Below are positions 6,544 through 8,670 of a stretch of DNA of 8,670 nt, in pieces (the first letter of the stretch is position 1; every line of letters starts with the position of its first letter). Source of the DNA: Gemmatimonadota bacterium (GTDB lineage Bacteria; Gemmatimonadota; Gemmatimonadetes; Gemmatimonadales; Gemmatimonadaceae); the NCBI GenBank assembly GCA_031127185.1, contig JARIET010000113.1, positions 1-8,670 on the forward strand, given 5' to 3'. The notes below the pieces were generated by a model. That model saw nothing but the letters and a program-made list of their open reading frames with translations. It searched no databases and was not told the origin of the DNA. The translations under genes were made by a program, and so were the position numbers.

Positions 6544-8198
6544 AGTTTGCGGTCGATTTTCCAGGACTGGCTTGGCTCGCACTGCTCGCGCCCGTGATTG
6601 CCGCGGCGGCATTTGCCTGGCAGCACCGGCGGCGGCTGAAGCGGATCAATGCGTTGGGGGGCGAAGCGGCCGTCGCGCGCCTGGCCCCGGCTGGAATTCG
6701 GCGCCCCCCGGTCGCGCGGGCCGTACGGCTCTCCGGAGCACTCGCGCTCGCGACTTTTGGACTCGCGGGACCGCGCTGGGGCTCGGGTACGCAAGTCGTG
6801 CGGCAGCGCGGTCTCGATGTCGCCATCGCAATGGACGCGTCGCTCTCCATGCTGGCCGAGGACGAGAGGCCCAGCCGGTTGCAGCGGATGCGCCAGGAAG
6901 TTCGGCGCTACCGGGCCTCATCGCCCGGTGACCGAAATGCGTTGATCGCCTTCGCCGGCAAGAGCTACATCCTGACGCCGCTGACCACCGATGACGGCGC
7001 GATCGAACTTCTCCTCGACAACTTCGACCCCAATCTCGTCGGCTTGGCGGGAACGGCGTTGGCGCCCACCATCATCCAGGGCACACAACTGCTGCAGGCT
7101 GCCAACGGCTCGGCGAGCCGCGCCCTGGTGATCCTGAGCGACGGTGAAGCGTTCGATGATCACGATGCGGCGCTGGCGGCCGCGCGCGAGGCGAAGCGTG
7201 CAGGCATCAGTATCATCACGGTTGGCTTTGGAACCACGGACGGGTCTACGATCCCGATCCGTGAAACCGGCGGCGAACTGGCGAAGCGCGATGAGAACGG
7301 ACAGATCGTGATCACGAAGTACGACCCTGAGCTGCTCCAGCGCGTGGCCGATGCATCAGGTGGCGAGTTTGTGGCGGCTACCGAGGGCGACCGCGGGGGA
7401 CGAATCACGCAGGCCCTGGCCCGGCTCGACGCCGAGCAGCGCGACGTCGAGGAGGGACTCTCGCGCCCGCTGCGAATCAGCTGGTTCCTCGTCCCAGCGC
7501 TGCTGCTGCTCCTGCTTGATGCGTGGCGAATCGACGGGGGAAACTGGAATCGCGTGCGTCGTGTCCTCCGGCTGGCGGTGCCGGCGCTGCTTGTCGCGCT
7601 CCTGGCACACCGGGTGGAGGCACAGAGCGCCGCTCGGCTGTATGACGAGGGCAGATTTGCGGAGGCAGCGGCGCGCTGGCGTGTGGCGATCAACAAGGGC
7701 GACTCCCGAGCGGCAACGCTTTACGACCTGGGCACGGCGCTGCTCGCCGCCGACTCTCTGGGCACAGCTGAAGAGGCGCTCGAGCGCGCGGCCGCCACAC
7801 CTGAGACGCGGTTGCGGCGTTTGGCGCTGTACAACCTTGGGCTCGCGCGCCTGCGTCGGGCGATGAAGCCGGAGGAGCCCGAGCGGCAGCGCGCCGCCGA
7901 CGCAGCCCTGTCGACGTACCGCACGCTGCTGCAGGAGCAGCCCGGAGATGCCGACGCGAAGTGGAACTACGAACTTGCGTTACGCGTGAAACGTTCGGAG
8001 AGCAGCGGCGGGCAGCGGGAACAGCCGCAGCGCCAACCGCAGCAGGATCAGACGCAACAGCAAAAGCAGGATCCGCAAATGTCACGGCAGCAGGCGGAGC
8101 AGTTGTTGGCGGCGGCATCGCGCGACGAACGCGATACCCAGGCGCGCAAGCAGGCGGGCAACCGCACACAGCGTCCGCCGGGCGGCAAGGAGTGGTGA
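6540..8198 (+). CDS. batB: BatB-BatC fusion: membrane VWA protein with TPR domain
   Basis: A VWA protein of BatB type continues without a stop into a TPR domain that is a separate protein (BatC) in the Bacteroides operon. Of 552 residues, helices lie at about 10-27 and 62-77, followed by a VWA domain (about 92-300) with full MIDAS residues: DASLS (Asp99, Ser101, Ser103), Thr172 in GTALAP and Asp201 in LSDGEAF. Then come a third helix (313-327), a basic loop and a fourth helix (about 343-357). TPR-like repeats follow at about 363-480 (LYDEGRFAEAAARWRVAI; AATLYDLGTALL; LALYNLGLARL; KWNYELALR). The tail has a Gln-rich stretch (about 492-517) and a charged end. Predicted topology puts both VWA and TPR domains on the periplasmic side. 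TPRs usually bind other proteins, so the fusion may tether a BatC partner function to BatB. Confidence 0.92.
   Translation: MKFAVDFPGLAWLALLAPVIAAAAFAWQHRRRLKRINALGGEAAVARLAPAGIRRPPVARAVRLSGALALATFGLAGPRWGSGTQVVRQRGLDVAIAMDASLSMLAEDERPSRLQRMRQEVRRYRASSPGDRNALIAFAGKSYILTPLTTDDGAIELLLDNFDPNLVGLAGTALAPTIIQGTQLLQAANGSASRALVILSDGEAFDDHDAALAAAREAKRAGISIITVGFGTTDGSTIPIRETGGELAKRDENGQIVITKYDPELLQRVADASGGEFVAATEGDRGGRITQALARLDAEQRDVEEGLSRPLRISWFLVPALLLLLLDAWRIDGGNWNRVRRVLRLAVPALLVALLAHRVEAQSAARLYDEGRFAEAAARWRVAINKGDSRAATLYDLGTALLAADSLGTAEEALERAAATPETRLRRLALYNLGLARLRRAMKPEEPERQRAADAALSTYRTLLQEQPGDADAKWNYELALRVKRSESSGGQREQPQRQPQQDQTQQQKQDPQMSRQQAEQLLAAASRDERDTQARKQAGNRTQRPPGGKEW
7554..8198 (+). other. 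Candidate internal start producing a free, secreted BatC-like TPR protein
   Basis: Within the batB frame a GTG (Val339 of the fusion) is followed by a textbook signal peptide layout: a basic n-region RR-VLR, a hydrophobic core AVPALLVALLA, and a short polar end HRVEAQ before the TPRs. A weak GGAA at 7546-7549 precedes it by 4 bases, and a GGGGG run sits further up (7536-7540). If used, it would give a 214-residue secreted TPR protein in addition to the fusion. The same features are also explained by a fourth membrane helix of the fused protein, so this is a hypothesis. Confidence 0.25.
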
Positions 8199-8200
8199 GG
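8197..8200 (+). promoter_or_regulatory. Ribosome binding site for the BatD-like gene
   Basis: GAGG overlaps the end of the batB stop codon and lies 5 bases before the ATG at 8206. It supports this start for the truncated last gene and suggests translation follows on from batB. Confidence 0.5.
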
Positions 8201-8205
8201 TCGGC

Positions 8206-8670
8206 ATGATCTCCACGGCGATACTCGGCGCGCTCCTCTCGCTCCAGGCGCCACAAGGGCCATTGCCCGAGGTGGTCACGCGATCCAGGGTCGATCGCGC
8301 GCGTGGCGTGGATTTTCACGCGCTGGTTGTTCCGGAGACTGTGTACGTGGGCCAACAGGCGACCTACCAGCTGGGAGTCTTCCTCGATCAGGATACGCGG
8401 CAACGCATTCGGCGAAACCCCGAGTTCCAGCCGCCGGAGACACGCTCGCTTCTCTCGTATGACCTCAAGGAACGCGCGCCCGGCTCCATCACGGGCACGG
8501 TCGATGGGCGCGTGTATGAGATGCACATTTTTCGCCTTGCGCTCTTTCCCCTCACGCCGGGTCGGTACCCGATTCCACAGGCGCGGCTGACTTACACGCT
8601 GCCGCAGACCGCCAGCTTCTTCAGCCGCGAAGAGTCATTCACGTTGCGGTCGGAGGACGTGGCGTTCGTC
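8206..8670 (+). CDS. batD: BatD-like (oxygen tolerance) protein, 3' end missing
   Basis: The first 155 residues of a BatD-type protein read without a stop to the window edge. BatD proteins are secreted or membrane-anchored chains of Ig-like beta domains that belong to the Bat complex. Seen: a short hydrophobic N-terminus (about 2-14) that lacks the usual basic residues of a signal peptide, then a first beta domain with VDFHALVVPETVYVGQQATY (35-54), YQLGVFLD (54-61), NPEFQPPETRSLLSYDL (71-87) and LFPLTPGRYPIPQARLTYTL (113-132). The VYVGQ and GRYPIP phrases are typical of BatD domains. The gap after batB is 7 bases, so the gene is in the same operon. The complete protein should be several hundred residues with a membrane anchor, which cannot be seen here. 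Confidence 0.85.
   Translation, partial: MISTAILGALLSLQAPQGPLPEVVTRSRVDRARGVDFHALVVPETVYVGQQATYQLGVFLDQDTRQRIRRNPEFQPPETRSLLSYDLKERAPGSITGTVDGRVYEMHIFRLALFPLTPGRYPIPQARLTYTLPQTASFFSREESFTLRSEDVAFV

Noticed and set aside
5491..6612. Long open frame on the - strand (373 residues) opposite batA
   Set aside because: It lies opposite a clear VWA gene with intact motifs. Its translation is rich in Arg, His and Gln without recognisable motifs, as expected from the complement of GC-rich coding DNA.
8303..8590. Alternative + strand open frame of 95 residues near the end of the window
   Set aside because: The frame starting at 8206 gives a convincing BatD-like protein through the same stretch and stays open to the edge. 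The alternative frame is its shadow.

Overview
The window looks like chromosomal DNA from a GC-rich, Gram-negative-type bacterium. The gene content and protein style (a RluB-family motif GRLDYLTEG, an M50 protease next to scpAB, and a full MoxR/Bat cluster) fit Gemmatimonadota best, but that assignment is an inference from pattern recognition and was not tested. All genes read on the + strand and are packed almost without gaps. The longest non-coding stretch is 40 bases (2652-2691). I see no RNA genes, mobile elements, CRISPR arrays or repeats, and no sign of recent transfer.

Region 1 (1-2651) is a housekeeping cluster. It holds the 3' part of a site-2-protease-type membrane metalloprotease, then scpA and scpB (the kleisin and winged-helix partners of SMC in chromosome condensation and segregation), then an RluB/RsuA-family rRNA pseudouridine synthase. 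The genes overlap at every junction (4, 26 and 4 bases), which suggests one co-translated message. The scpA-scpB-rluB order is common in bacteria.

Region 2 (2692-8670, running off the end) is a MoxR/Bat (aerotolerance-type) operon: a MoxR AAA+ ATPase, a DUF58 protein with a von Willebrand A (VWA)-like fold, a secreted, membrane-anchored BatD/DUF4381-like protein, BatA (membrane VWA), a BatB-TPR fusion that appears to combine BatB and BatC, and the start of a BatD-like protein. A perfect TATAAT hexamer overlaps the rluB stop codon just ahead of moxR, so a separate promoter for the Bat operon is possible.

The likely joint role of region 2 is envelope quality control or stress tolerance. The ATPase and the DUF58 protein would act in the cytoplasm. 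BatA, BatB and the BatD-like proteins would place VWA, TPR and Ig-like domains on the outer face of the inner membrane. Intact MIDAS metal-binding residues in all three VWA proteins suggest real metal-dependent ligand binding. The most notable feature is the BatB-TPR fusion: its fourth membrane segment reads like the signal peptide of a former stand-alone BatC, and an in-frame GTG lies exactly where such a protein would start.
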